In this document: positions 35,548 through 46,234 of the stretch, in pieces | Position numbering within the stretch: the first letter of the stretch is position 1 | How the letters are laid out: each line of letters opens with the position of its first letter | DNA from: Panulirus ornatus | Lineage: Eukaryota; Arthropoda; Malacostraca; Decapoda; Palinuridae | Length of the DNA stretch: 64,000 bases | Assembly (NCBI RefSeq): GCF_036320965.1 | Contig: NC_092228.1 | Location: forward strand, 19,591,469 to 19,655,468 | Direction of reading: 5' to 3' | The notes under the pieces: model-generated | Told to the model about the DNA's origin: nothing | Seen by the model: the letters and a program-made list of their open reading frames with translations, nothing else | Database searches by the model: none | Translations under genes and position numbers: made by a program

Positions 35548-37995
35548 TATCTAGGGAAGCAGTGATGGCATGTACAAAACATCCATGTGGCATGAGAAAG
35601 GTAGGAGGTGGGTAGGTCAGACAGGGTAGTGAGTGGTTGGATGAAGAGGTAAAGTTGTTAAAGACGGAGAAAAGAGAGGTGTTCGGACGATACTTGCAAG
35701 GAAGGAGTGCAAATGACTAGGAGATAAAAGTAAGCAGCACGAGGTCAAGAGGAAGGTGCAAGGGTTGAAAAACAGGGCAAATAAGAGCTGGGGTGAGAGA
35801 GTATCATTAAATTTTAGGGAGAATAAAAAGAGGTTATGGAAGGAGTTGAATAACGTTCGTAATACAAGAGAACAAATGTTAATGTCAGTGAAGGGGGAAA
35901 GGGGGGAAGCAATAACAGGCAGTGATGAAGTGAGAAGGAGATGGAGTGAGTATTTTGAAGGCTTGTTGAATGTGTTTGATGATAGAGTGGCAGATGTGGG
36001 GTGCTTTGGTCAGAGTGGTGTGTGAAGTAAGAGGGAGGTTCAGGGAGAATGGCTTGTTTAAGAGAGAAGAGGTAGTGAAAGCTTTGCAGAAGATGAAATC
36101 TGGCAAGGCAATGGGTTTGGATGGTATTGCAGTGGAATTTATTTAAAAAGGGGGTGACTGTATTGTTATTTGGTTGGTAAGGATATTCAACGTATTTATG
36201 GATCATGGTGAAGTGCTTGAGGATTGGCGCAATGAATGCCTAGTGCCACTGTACAAAGGCAAAGTGGATAAAGGTGAGTGTTCAAACTACAGAGGCACAA
36301 GTTTGTTGAGTATTCCAGGGAAATTATATGGGAGGGTATTGATTGAGAGGGTGAAGGCATGTACAGAGCATCAAACTGGAGAAGAGCAGTGTGATTTCAG
36401 AAATGGTAGAGGATGTGTGGATCTTGTGTTTGCTTTGAAGAATGTGTGTGAGAAATACTTAGAAAAACATAAGGATTTGTATGTAGCATTTATGGGTCTG
36501 GAGAAGGCATATGATAGGGTTGATAGAGATGCTTTGAGGAAGGGCTTAAGAGTTTATGGTGTGGGAGGTAAAGTTGCTAGAAGCAGTGAAAAGTTTTTAC
36601 TAAGGATGTAAGGCAAGCATAAGAGTAGGAAGAGAGGAATGATTGGTTCCGAGTGAAGGTTGGTCTGTGGCAGGCAGGGTTAAGTGATGTCCCCAAGGTA
36701 ATTTAATTTGTTAATGGATGGGGTGGGTAGGGAGGTAAATGCAAGAGTTTTGGAGAGAGGGGTGAGTAATGCAGTCTGTTGGAGATGAGAGGCCTGGGAA
36801 GTGTCAGCTGTTGTTTGCCGATGATACAGCTATGGTGGCTGATTCAAGTGAGAAACAGCAGAAGTTAGTGACTGAGTATGGAAAAAAGCGTGAAAGGAGA
36901 AAGTTGAGAGTAAATGTGAATAAGAGCAAGGTTAATAAATTCAGTAGGGTTGAAGGACACGTTAATTTGGATGTAATTTTGAATGGAGAAAAATAAGTGT
37001 TTTAGATATCTGGAAGTGGACTTAGCAGTAAATGGAACCATGGAAGTAGAAGTGAGTCACAGGGTGGGGGAAGGGGCGAAGGTTTTGAGAGTAATGAAGA
37101 ATGTGTGGAAGTAGAGAACATTATTGCGGAGAACAAAAATGGGTATGTTTGAAGGAATAGTAATTCCAACAATATTATATGGGTGTGAGGCATGGGCTGT
37201 ACAGAGAAGGGTGGATGTGTTGGAAATGAAATGTTTGGGGACAATATGTGGTGTGAGGTGGTTTCATTGAGTAAGTAATGGAAGAGTAAGAGAGATGTGT
37301 GGAAACAAAAAGAGTGTGGTTGAGAGAGCAGAAGAGGGTGTGTTGGAGTGGTTTGGACATATGGAGAGAATGAGTGAGGAAAGGTTGACAAAGAGGATAT
37401 ATGAGTCAGAGGTGGCTAGAAGAAGGAGAAGTGAGAGACCGAATTGGAGGTGGAAGGATGGAGTCAAAAAGATTTTGAGTGATTGGGGCCTGAACATACA
37501 GGAGGGTGAGAGGCATGCAAGGAATACAGTGAATTGGGACAATGTGGTATATTGGGGTTGACGTGCTGTCAATGGACTGAAGCAGGGCATGTGAAACGTC
37601 TGGGGTAAACCATGGAAAGGTCTGTGGGGCCTGGATGTGGATAGGGAGCTGTGGTTTCTGTGCATTAGACATGACAGGCAGAGACTGAGTGTGAACGAAT
37701 GTGGCCTTGTTTGTCTGTTTTCCTAGCTCTACCTCGCTGAAGCAGGGGGTAGCGTTGCTGTTTTCTGTGGGGTGGGGGAGTGCCAGAAATGAATGAAGGC
37801 AAGCAAATATGAGTATGTACATGTGTATATATGTATATATCTATGTGTATGTATATATATATGTGTATGTGTTGATATGTATATGTATATGTGTGCATGG
37901 GCTTTTATGTATATATATGTGTATAAGAGTGGATGGGCTATTCTTCGTCCGTTTCCTGGCACTACCCTGCTGACATGGGAAACGGCGATCAAGTA
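35547..37995 (+). mobile_element. LINE-A copy 14, diverged subfamily, decayed
   Basis: It begins in the linker at the REAVMACTKH block and contains all later blocks: RT with QCDFRNGRGC (Gly and Ser changed), MGLEKAYDRVDRD, FADDTAMVAD and EWFGHMERM. Many indels break it (near 36,025, 36,600-36,680, 36,770 and 36,995). It is clearly older than copies 3-9. The 3' hairpin is the variant CCGTTTCC/GGAAACGG with loop CTACCC. It has the long 3' UTR and an (AAT)n tail. Confidence 0.9.
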
Positions 37996-38002
37996 TAATA
38001 CT

Positions 38003-38005
38003 AAC

Positions 38006-38058
<53 letters not shown>

Positions 38059-38160
38059 TAATAATAATAATGATAATAATGATAATAATAATGATAATGA
38101 TAATAATAACAATAATAAGAATAATAACAAAAAAGATAACAATAATAATGATACTAGTAA
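38003..38160. repeat. (AAT)n/(GAT)n tail of copy 14
   Basis: AAT units with GAT and AAC variants over about 150 bp. Confidence 0.95.
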
Positions 38161-38164
38161 CTAT

Positions 38165-39180
38165 GACAATATCGAAAGTTAGTAATGACACTGGATATTG
38201 TTGTTATTGTTATCATTCCTAGTAATAGTTTCTAATATTCTCTTTCCTTTTTGACTCCTGAATGTGCGCCAAAGACCATCTTATGACTGGAGTCTGTTGG
38301 TCAGACACAGTATGAAAAATTTTGAGAAAAAGCCTAATGTGTAAAGATCATACCAATCTAAATAGTAATAAAAAAAATTCCAGTACTAAATACGTCCAAA
38401 ACTTGAAAAGGAAAAAGGCTTATAACTGTCAAAAATCAAGGCAGATGCAGTGCTTTTTAGAAGTCCGTACATGGCAAATTAAGTATGCAATTGGTAATAC
38501 AGCTATGTTCTTTGCACACAAAAACCAACCCTTTCTGTCACAGTTTGGAGAGCTGACGTTTGGTCATAAAAGCCATGTCAGACAACCTGTCTTGCTTTAA
38601 TGTTCCTGACCAAGATGAACCTCCACTGCATATAGATGATAAGTGTTTGGTGTACTTGTTCTTACTTATTTGCTGGCTCCAAGTAGATTATCAACATTTC
38701 AAGATTAACCTGAAAAAGTGTTCCGTTTATCAAGAGAATCTGAAGCAACCTATCATGGATATTGTGTAGTATAAGTACAATCAGACCAGTTTGAAATAAA
38801 TTGCTAGAGAGAAGTGTGGATGTGGGGGAGATTAAGAGTGACCAGCAAAGCAAGACTGCCAAAGAAATGGTCAGAGATTTTAAGGGAACTAATAAAGAGC
38901 TCTTCAAGTTTTTGGGAGAAGTTATCCAGGCGAAGATGTGATCAGAAGGCAAATTCTTGTGCAGAACAGGTGACACTCTCATTACTTTTAGAACAAACAT
39001 GGAGGAGCTATGTCTCATGAGGAAGCAGACATGCATGTTATGTAACACACATTGCACTCTCTTAAGCATGGGACAAATATGCACATGGTAGATATGGACA
39101 TGTGTATTATATTTGCTGGGTTGTTCTTTCTAAAAGCAATTATAGGAAACTCACAAACTTTCACATATGGGTAGCATTTA
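38165..39180. other. Unassigned stretch with possible decayed mobile-element frame
   Basis: The plus strand between about 38.80 and 39.05 kb reads AKEMVRDFKGTNKELFKFL then GKFLCRTGDTLITFRTNMEE with frame changes, which looks like old coding DNA upstream of the orphan-family fragment at 39.2 kb. I do not recognise it. No intact frame is present. Confidence 0.3.
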
Positions 39181-39189
39181 GAAGAGGAC

Positions 39190-39585
39190 AATATATCAGT
39201 ATCATGTTAACAAAGGGCGATGCAGCATAGGGAAGCACACTGCAAAAGAGTTTCTGATGTTCCATACCTTTACAGGCTGATTCAATTTCAGAATTACATG
39301 GTGTGGATAAAAGGTCTAAACGGAAAGTCTGATCAAAGATGCCTGATGTGACAAAGGCATTTGTATACATTACGAGATCACCATTAGCTGATATGACTCC
39401 TATTAGTTCAGAGTTCGAGTTGTTGGAGAAGTCTGTCATCACAATGCATGACAGATCAAGTACATCAATGTTTGGGAATGTGGCAAGAAGAAAGCATCTC
39501 ACAAAGAGCTGTGCCCTTACCTATCTTTCACCAACACAGGACACACTCCTGCAACATATCTGGCATATAATTCAATAGGAAAGCA
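39190..39585 (+). pseudogene. Fragment of an invertebrate multicopy orphan protein family
   Basis: The plus strand reads, with breaks, a GIGKHTAKEF-like block, then MPDVTKAFVYITRSP, FELLEKSVITMHDRSSTSM and ALTYLSPTQDTLLQHIWHI. A recalled family found in many copies in cnidarians, arthropods and molluscs has ...PxVTxAF... followed by ...LPPTxAALxQHxxR.... Its function is unknown to me and it may travel with mobile DNA. The match is from memory and the copy is truncated after the QH block, at a stop. Confidence 0.4.
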
Positions 39586-39589
39586 TATG

Positions 39590-40304
39590 CTACTTGAGAA
39601 GTGTAACACACCTGTAAGTCACCTTCCCAGGAGACTCTGCCAATGGTCTGTTAAGCATCAGGCACTAAAGACTAAGACATGGCACTGAAGTTCACTATTT
39701 ATGGAAACTCTTTTCTGTGGCCATACAAGAAACTTTGGGCAGCTATTTGAGGATGTAGGATGATCTCCTCTAAGGTTGCCAATTTCTGAAGCTTCAGAGG
39801 TGTGCTGGGAACTCATTCGTTGCTGCTGTGAAAGCAGTTTGCCTTATGCAGTGCATTCCTCATGCAATAAAGGTGACCTGCCTTGCACAGAACTTTGTAT
39901 GAGTTCATTCTTGGTGACATGACATTCAACATTTAACTGAAGCTACTGAGGACTTAAAGGTTAGTCTCATTGGTGTATGGGGAACTTGTATGTGTTTACT
40001 GATCCCACTGACCCATCGTTCAACAGTAATGATGTTAACTTGGTTTTGAGTGATAACTGTGTTCACTAACCCAAGACTGAACTGTGGTTTAATTCTTATC
40101 TGAATTAAATGCCTTTACCATGTTGTTATTAAGCCAATCTGTGATCATTTCATCCAACAGAATATTCATGATAAAAAGATCACGAGACAAATCCTCTTTC
40201 CGTGGAGCTGGCAAGTAGTACTCACTTGACAGATCTGTCATGGGGAAAACAACATGAATTTGATATGTAATGGAGAACATGAACTCAGGAGCATATCAAC
40301 CCAG
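39590..40304. other. Spacer with partial 590-bp repeat
   Basis: About 39.62-39.72 kb matches part of the 590-bp repeat (GGTCTGTTAAG, GGCACTAAAG, GGCACTGAAGTTC) in the same orientation as the 14.1-14.7 kb copy. Nothing else recognised. Confidence 0.45.
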
Positions 40305-40313
40305 TAATAAATA

Positions 40314-40314
<1 letters not shown>
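40305..40314. repeat. Left target-site duplication of LINE-A copy 15
   Basis: TAATAAATAT, repeated at 40,885-40,894 on the other side of the insert. Confidence 0.8.
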
Positions 40315-40345
<31 letters not shown>

Positions 40346-40884
40346 GTCGCTGTCTCCCGCGTTTGCGAGGTAGCGCGAGGAAACAGACGAAAGAAATGGC
40401 CCAACCCCCATACACACGTACATACACACGTCCACACACGCAAATATACATACCTACACAGCTTTCCATGGTTTACCCCAGACGCTTCACATGCCTTGAT
40501 TCAATCCACTGACAGCACGTCAACCCCTGTATACCACATCGCTCCAATTCACTCTATTCCTTGCCCTCCTTTCACCCTCCTGCATGTTCAGGCCCCGATC
40601 ACACAAAATCTTTTTCACTCCATCTTTCCACCTCCAATTTGGTCTCCCTCTTCTCCTCGTTCCCTCCACCTCCGACACATATATCCTCTTGGTCAATCTT
40701 TCCTCACTCATTCTCTCCATGTGCCCAAACCATTTCAAAACACCCTCTTCTGCTCTCTCAACCACGCTCTTTTTATTTCCACACATCTCTCTTACCCTTA
40801 CGTTACTTACTCGATCAAACCACCTCACACCACACATTGTCCTCAAACATCTCATTTCCAGCACATCCATCCTCCTGCGCACAA
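40315..40884 (-). mobile_element. LINE-A copy 15, short 5'-truncated insertion with 10-bp duplication
   Basis: On the minus strand it starts at RRRMDVLEMRC, is open through KWFGHMERM and GRPNWRW to VVYRG, and ends with the short 3' UTR, the hairpin and a poly-A of about 25 nt (poly-T on plus). The flanking exact 10-bp duplication and clean tail mark a recent retrotransposition. Confidence 0.95.
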
Positions 40885-40894
40885 TAATAAATAT
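40885..40894. repeat. Right target-site duplication of LINE-A copy 15
   Basis: TAATAAATAT, identical to 40,305-40,314. Confidence 0.8.
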
Positions 40895-42025
40895 ATAAAC
40901 CCGTAATTAACACACAGTAGACCAATATTCCAAGTTTAAAAATTTCCAGCACCCCTAACCTTATAAAATGAATTTTTTAGCAAAAATAACTAAACTGAAC
41001 CTAGTTCTATCTCCTATCTTATGCTCCAATGAATTTATATACTGTGTCCAGCTTTCATGCTTTTGTCTGACAAGTAATAATACTTCCTTTAAGATACCCC
41101 ACTACTGCAGGTGAAAATGAATGTATAGACACTTGTGGCCTCTCTTCTTGATTCAGCCTGATCTTGAAGAATTGACTACAAGACAGATGAAATGCCTTTC
41201 TTTCCTCTGCTGATAAAATTCTTTATATCATGAAATGGTAGCAGCCAAGTCCCTGGGAACAATAGTCTCTCCTAGTATCATCCTCAGTAAAAATAGTCAA
41301 TGTTTTATTGATATGATAGAAAGCCAGTAACAGTCATCTTGTAACACTTGCTGAGGTGGTGTTTCTGCAGGAGTTTTTTCTTTAGCTTGTTACAAGTTTC
41401 ACCAATCTTCTCCATGTGATGACAGCAACTCTTCCATGTTAGCCTAGTCCACTACATCAAAACCACCCACACTGGCATAATTCACATTTCCAAACCCCTG
41501 ATGTCTCCTAATTGCAATTAGGGGAGTCACATTCACTGTACTTGTTCTAACCTTGTCTGCATTATATTTGTAAGATGAAAGCCAAGTGCCCTAGCCATGT
41601 CCACTATGCATCTACCAGTATTTAAACAATTCAAAAATATCTAATATCACTACAAATGTGATGCTCTTCTTAACAGCCTCAATCAAAGTGGCTTGCTCTT
41701 GAAATTACCTTTCCTCTTCTGATCCAAGTGGAATGATTACAGCCATAAATCATGATTTAATGACGAAGATACTAATCTAGACAATCACAAAGGTGGTGTA
41801 AAGCGAGTTGAGGATGGCATGGTATAAGATGAAACTAAAATTTTGCTAATGCTGCAACACAAAGCTGTTCACTTAGAACCAAAATCAAAACTGACTTTGT
41901 AAATTTAATGAATTACAATAGGATTTTAATGAATTAGTGCAAATCTATGTTTATGAACTGACATAGGGCATTAAAGCAAAACACTGATATATGGAATGAC
42001 TTTAAATAGGTTCCTCTGGTAGGTA
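40895..42025. other. AT-rich spacer
   Basis: No gene or repeat recognised. Short minus-strand phrases near 41.5 kb (PLIAIRRHQGF) could be old coding DNA but are too short to assign. Confidence 0.4.
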
Positions 42026-42110
42026 TGAAATATGAAACACAGACTGAATACCCAGTTGAGCGTAATAAAAAAAGACAAAGCATTAGCTAAATACCCAGGC
42101 AGTTAAAAAA
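42026..42110 (+). repeat. Diverged relic of the 43-bp satellite
   Basis: Two monomer-like units, GAAATATGAAACACAGACTG and AAAGACAAAGCATTAGCTAA, each followed by ATACCCA, match the GAAAGGTGAAGCACTGGCTAAATA pattern at the 43-bp spacing. They lie 15 kb from the main array. Confidence 0.6.
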
Positions 42111-42334
42111 AATAGTCCAGTTTGAGCGTCCCCTTAACTTACTGCCTACTGATGTACTCCAAACATATTCCAGCAGTTAAGGATAATCATAAATGTTAAG
42201 CTGTTAACAGCAAAATTGTGAAAGCATCTTCATGAGAGATCACAAGAATCATAATAAGACTCTTAATCCCATGAAAATGTTTTACTAAATAACACTATTC
42301 AGAAAACTATTCAGATAACTGTAAATTATTTATT

Positions 42335-43306
42335 TATATTTATTATACTTTGTCGCTGTCTCCCGCGTTTGCGAGGTAGCGCAAGGAAACAGACGAAAGA
42401 AATGGCCCAACCCCCCCCATACACATGTATATACATACGTCCACACACGCAAATATACATACCTACACAGCTTTCCATAGCTTACCCCAGACGCTTCACA
42501 TGCCTTGATTCAATCCACTGACAGCACATCAACCCCGGTATACCACATCGCTCCAATTCATTCTATTCCTTGCCCTCCTTTCACCCTCCTGCATGTTCAG
42601 GCCCCGATCACACAAAATCTTTTTCACTCCATCTTTCCACCTCCAATTTGGTCTCCCTCTTCTCCTTGTTCCCTCCACCTCCGACACATATATCCTCTTG
42701 GTCAATCTTTCCTCACTCATCCTCTCCATGTGCCCAAACCACTTCAAAACACCCTCTTCTGCTCTCTCAACCACGCTCTTTTTATTTCCACACATCTCTC
42801 TTACCCTTACGTTACTCACTCGATCAAACCACCTCACACCACACATTGTCCTCAAACATCTCATTTCCAGCACATCTATCCTCCTGCGCACAACTCTATC
42901 CATAGCCCACGCCTCGCAACCATACAACATTGTTGGAACCACTATTCCTTCAAACATACCCATTTTTGCTTTCCGAGATAATGTTCTCGACTTCCACACA
43001 TTCTTCAAGGCCCCCAGAATTTTCGCCCCCTCCCCCACCCTATGATCCACTTCCGCTTCCATGGTTCCATCCGCTGCCAGATCCACTCCCAGATATCTAA
43101 AACACTTCACTTCCTCCAGTTTTTCCCCATTCAAACTCACCTCCCAATTGACTTGACCCTCAACCCTACTGTACCTAATAACCTTGCTCTTATTCACATT
43201 TACTCCTAACTTTCTTCTTCCACACACTTTACCAAACTCAGTCACCAGCTTCTGCAGTTTCTCACATGAATCAGCCACCAGCGCTGTATCATCAGCGAAC
43301 AACAAG
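42335..43306 (-). mobile_element. LINE-A copy 16, C-terminal half, open frame
   Basis: Truncated just before the FADDTALVAD box, then open to VVYRG, with the short 3' UTR and hairpin. No clear duplication at the edges. It is in the same orientation as the ceramide synthase gene and lies about 400 bp beyond that gene's stop codon. Confidence 0.92.
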
Positions 43307-43690
43307 GTTTTATGCAGTGGCAGTAAAATCAATTTCAGAAGTAACAGAATAAGCAGAATGTGCTCCATAACAGAAGGATTTTTTCTTATGGGAAGTATCA
43401 GTAATCTGTGAGATATAATACACACAATTCAGTATATGTGGAGTACAAGAGGTCTTACAGAGATCTTCGTCATAAAAGAAGACAGAGAAGTCTGACATTC
43501 TAGAATCCAAACTGGTGGTTCTTTAAGTAAAATGGTCATTAATGTATATCTATGTTTCATCCTGCCTATCACTCAGACTCCTGCATTGCCAAAGCTTATA
43601 GGATGCTGTGTCACATAAGTTTTCTATCTATTCACATTTGTTAGGACAAGTTTTTGACTATCAAGAATCACTGTGTGTCAAAAGTTATCC

Positions 43691-44794
43691 TCATTCATCT
43701 TTCACCCTGTCAAATGTAGTTTCTTCACTATCATCAGATAAGTCCTCATCGTCAGATCTTACGTCTTCAAGAGAGCCACTATACAATTTTCTCATCAGTA
43801 CACGTCCAATCAATACTGTCCATATAATATTAAGTACCAACAGCCCACACAACACAACCTTCATTACCTGAGCAACTGGCATCCCAGTTAAAGGAGCAGA
43901 ATCCATATAGACACTGTAAATGATCCAGAAAGGAAATAAATAACATCGAGTAATCACCCAGGTTATCAAGAACACTGCAAATAGTCCATTTCTTGGGGCT
44001 GTTATACCAGCATAAGTAAACATCTTGGCAGAAAGTAAAGGAATGTCAGCAAATTCATGAACAAGTAACACAAGAGTCCCCACACGCACGAAGTTACATG
44101 TCCAGGAGAATACCATGAGGAAAACAGTAAATAGGTGGTGAAGCATCATGTGCACTTTGTCACCTACACTGCGGCCAGGAGCTTGTATCTGTAAAATGGT
44201 GGCAGCCCCAAAATATGATAGGCCTATTATGTAATACCACCAAACATCATCATCAATGCTATGATATGGATAATTTTCCCAACAAAGAAGGATGTTCCAT
44301 AACCAAGGCTTGTGGAACATAATGAAGCAACCAAAAATGGTTAAAAAGCAATGACATATCAGGTGAAATCCACAATCAATAAACTTCTCATGTTTGGTGC
44401 TGTGTGTAATTGCATGGTAACAACGTAACCATCTCTCCATCTGTCGTATCGACATGCCAGTGCTGTCAGAAGCCTTTAGAAGTTCTTCTTCTGAGGGTTT
44501 TTTTCCACAGCGAAGGTAAATCTCCAATAGGGTTTTGCTGGGGAGAGGTGGACGTGGCCGCTTATTGGGTATGGCTGCCAACTGTGCCAGAGGCTCCAAG
44601 ACAAGGGGCCGTAAGCAGAAGTGATAAAGATTGAATATGACCATACTCAACATCAGTGAGTAAACACACACATCATGAAAACTTGGGTAATGGAGCTCAT
44701 CACTAGACTCCATGTCCTTCCACTCAACTCCAGGAGGTAACCAGATGTCCGGGCGCCAGAAAATGGCAGATAATTGATGCCACCATGTACCAAC
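43691..44794 (-). CDS. Ceramide synthase, main coding exon (TLC/Lag1 domain)
   Basis: Ceramide synthases are ER membrane enzymes that join a fatty acyl group from acyl-CoA to a sphingoid base, making (dihydro)ceramide. The exon begins after a splice acceptor (TTTGTTTATCAG) and opens in frame with WWHQLSAIFWRPDIWLPPG, the usual N-terminus of the family. Counting from the internal Met at 44,713, a hydrophobic segment is at 13-38, the homeobox-like segment at about 50-110 (SIRQMERWLRCYH), WENYPY at 145-150, and the Lag1 motif at 192-230 with both catalytic His (192-193) and Asp 223. The usual HDxSD reads HEFAD. Several more membrane segments follow, then an acidic tail SDDEDLSDDSEE, typical of animal CerS. 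All of this lies in one exon, whereas vertebrate CerS genes are split into many. No inactivating change is seen. It could be a divergent paralogue rather than the main CerS. Confidence 0.95.
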   Translation of the reverse strand, partial: VGTWWHQLSAIFWRPDIWLPPGVEWKDMESSDELHYPSFHDVCVYSLMLSMVIFNLYHFCLRPLVLEPLAQLAAIPNKRPRPPLPSKTLLEIYLRCGKKPSEEELLKASDSTGMSIRQMERWLRCYHAITHSTKHEKFIDCGFHLICHCFLTIFGCFIMFHKPWLWNILLCWENYPYHSIDDDVWWYYIIGLSYFGAATILQIQAPGRSVGDKVHMMLHHLFTVFLMVFSWTCNFVRVGTLVLLVHEFADIPLLSAKMFTYAGITAPRNGLFAVFLITWVITRCYLFPFWIIYSVYMDSAPLTGMPVAQVMKVVLCGLLVLNIIWTVLIGRVLMRKLYSGSLEDVRSDDEDLSDDSEETTFDRVKDE

Positions 44795-45055
44795 CTGATA
44801 AACAAAAATGGATAAGTCTTGTGATATATAGCATTATGGTAAATTTTTATGTACATGTACATCTTAAAAAAAAATATATGCTACACTTTCAAGCTGTATA
44901 ATATTCATAATCAGAGTAACAACTGTTCTTTAATGATTTAGATAAATGAAGAGTTAAATTGACAGAAAATCATGATGGAAAAAAAATATTTTTTGATAGC
45001 AGGAAAATACATCACCTAGAGACACCATAACTCTCTTGCTTACTTAAGTAAAACT
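44795..45055 (-). other. Start of the proposed large CerS intron
   Basis: AT-rich DNA just upstream of the acceptor; no features. On the proposed gene model the intron extends to 57,159. Confidence 0.5.
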
Positions 45056-45600
45056 GCAAACACTAGCAAAATCACCATCAATAATGTCACACATCTCAAT
45101 CCACGTGCCTCCTGTCCCTATACATCACAACAAAACTAACTCAATCACCACCCACAAATATCAAAACCATTTTTTGCCTCACCACTATACACACCAACAC
45201 AACCACTAGCACTACTAGAAGACAACCACAAATAACCCAATACTCTATAAGAACTATTATCACTGCTACCAATGCTACTATCATGTTCAAATACTGTCAC
45301 TTCACCATCAACAAAAATATCATCAACAACACTTTTACTTCTGCTAGTGCCACATCGATCATCTTTATCATTAGATACAGTACTGCACTTGAAAAAATTA
45401 TTATCATTAGCCCTAATATTATTATCATTAGCATCATCATCAATGCCACATACCTGAGATCTGCTGTTTCCACGCACCAGATCTTCTACCATCACTGCAG
45501 ATGTTGCAACAACTGCTGTGCTTCCATCAATCACACAACATATCACAATCATTACTACTAGCAGAGGTTCAGATGAGCCTGTATAACTCACTTAGCCATA
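45056..45600. repeat. Degenerate ATC/CAC trinucleotide-rich low-complexity DNA
   Basis: Rich in CATCA, ATCACCA and ATTATTATC phrases without a clean period. It gives long spurious open frames on both strands. Similar DNA recurs at about 53.6-54.3 kb. Confidence 0.7.
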
Positions 45601-45644
45601 AATGGCCTGTTGGCACTCTAAGTCCTTTAAGTACTATTATTCAT

Positions 45645-45750
45645 TCATTTATCATAATCCATTGCTGTTTCCCCCTCATCAGCGAGGTAGCGCCAGGAAA
45701 CAGATGAAGAATGACCCATCCACTCCTATACACATATACATACATAAAGA
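45645..45750 (-). mobile_element. LINE-B type 3' tail fragment
   Basis: The minus strand has CTGTTTCC, then TGGCGCTACCTCGCTGA, then GGGGGAAACAG: the outer stem is perfect (CTGTTTCC/GGAAACAG) and the inner one can close with wobble pairs. Upstream it has the TATATGTGTATA-type 3' UTR. No coding part. Confidence 0.75.
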
Positions 45751-45754
45751 GAAA

Positions 45755-46230
45755 CTTTAAGCACTACCTATGTATTCATACGTCTAACTGGCACAGACTG
45801 GGCCCATACATGTATGTTCCTAAATTCCTCACCTACAGTGCAAGAGGTTGGAGCTTTCTAGCATTTGTGACCTACACTATTATGTTTTTCCTCAGTAAAT
45901 GACATGGCATAGGCAAAACATAATCTAATCAAAAGCTATCTCAAGTGAAAAAAATACAGCAATTAGAGAAAAAGGTAGAAATTAATCAAGGCTCAACACA
46001 AGTTTAAGGATATAACTCTTAAAGGTATATTGGCTATACAAAGAAGGAAAGACAAATGGAGGAAAAGAATTCTTAAGCTTAGCAGTTCAAATGAAGAAAT
46101 AGGTGCCATAACAGTCAATTCTTGAGTGGTAGCATTCACAAATTAACTTTGGAAAGTAGTGTACAAACCTTGGGGGTTGGGACACATACAGACAGGTAAT
46201 TAAGAACAGTAGCAAAAATAATACCAATAA
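45755..46230. other. Spacer in the proposed intron
   Basis: No recognised features. Confidence 0.4.
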
Positions 46231-46234
46231 AAAA

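Noticed and set aside
45145..45591. 148-codon minus-strand frame near the ceramide synthase gene
   Set aside because: Low-complexity ATC/CAC DNA gives open frames by composition; no domain.
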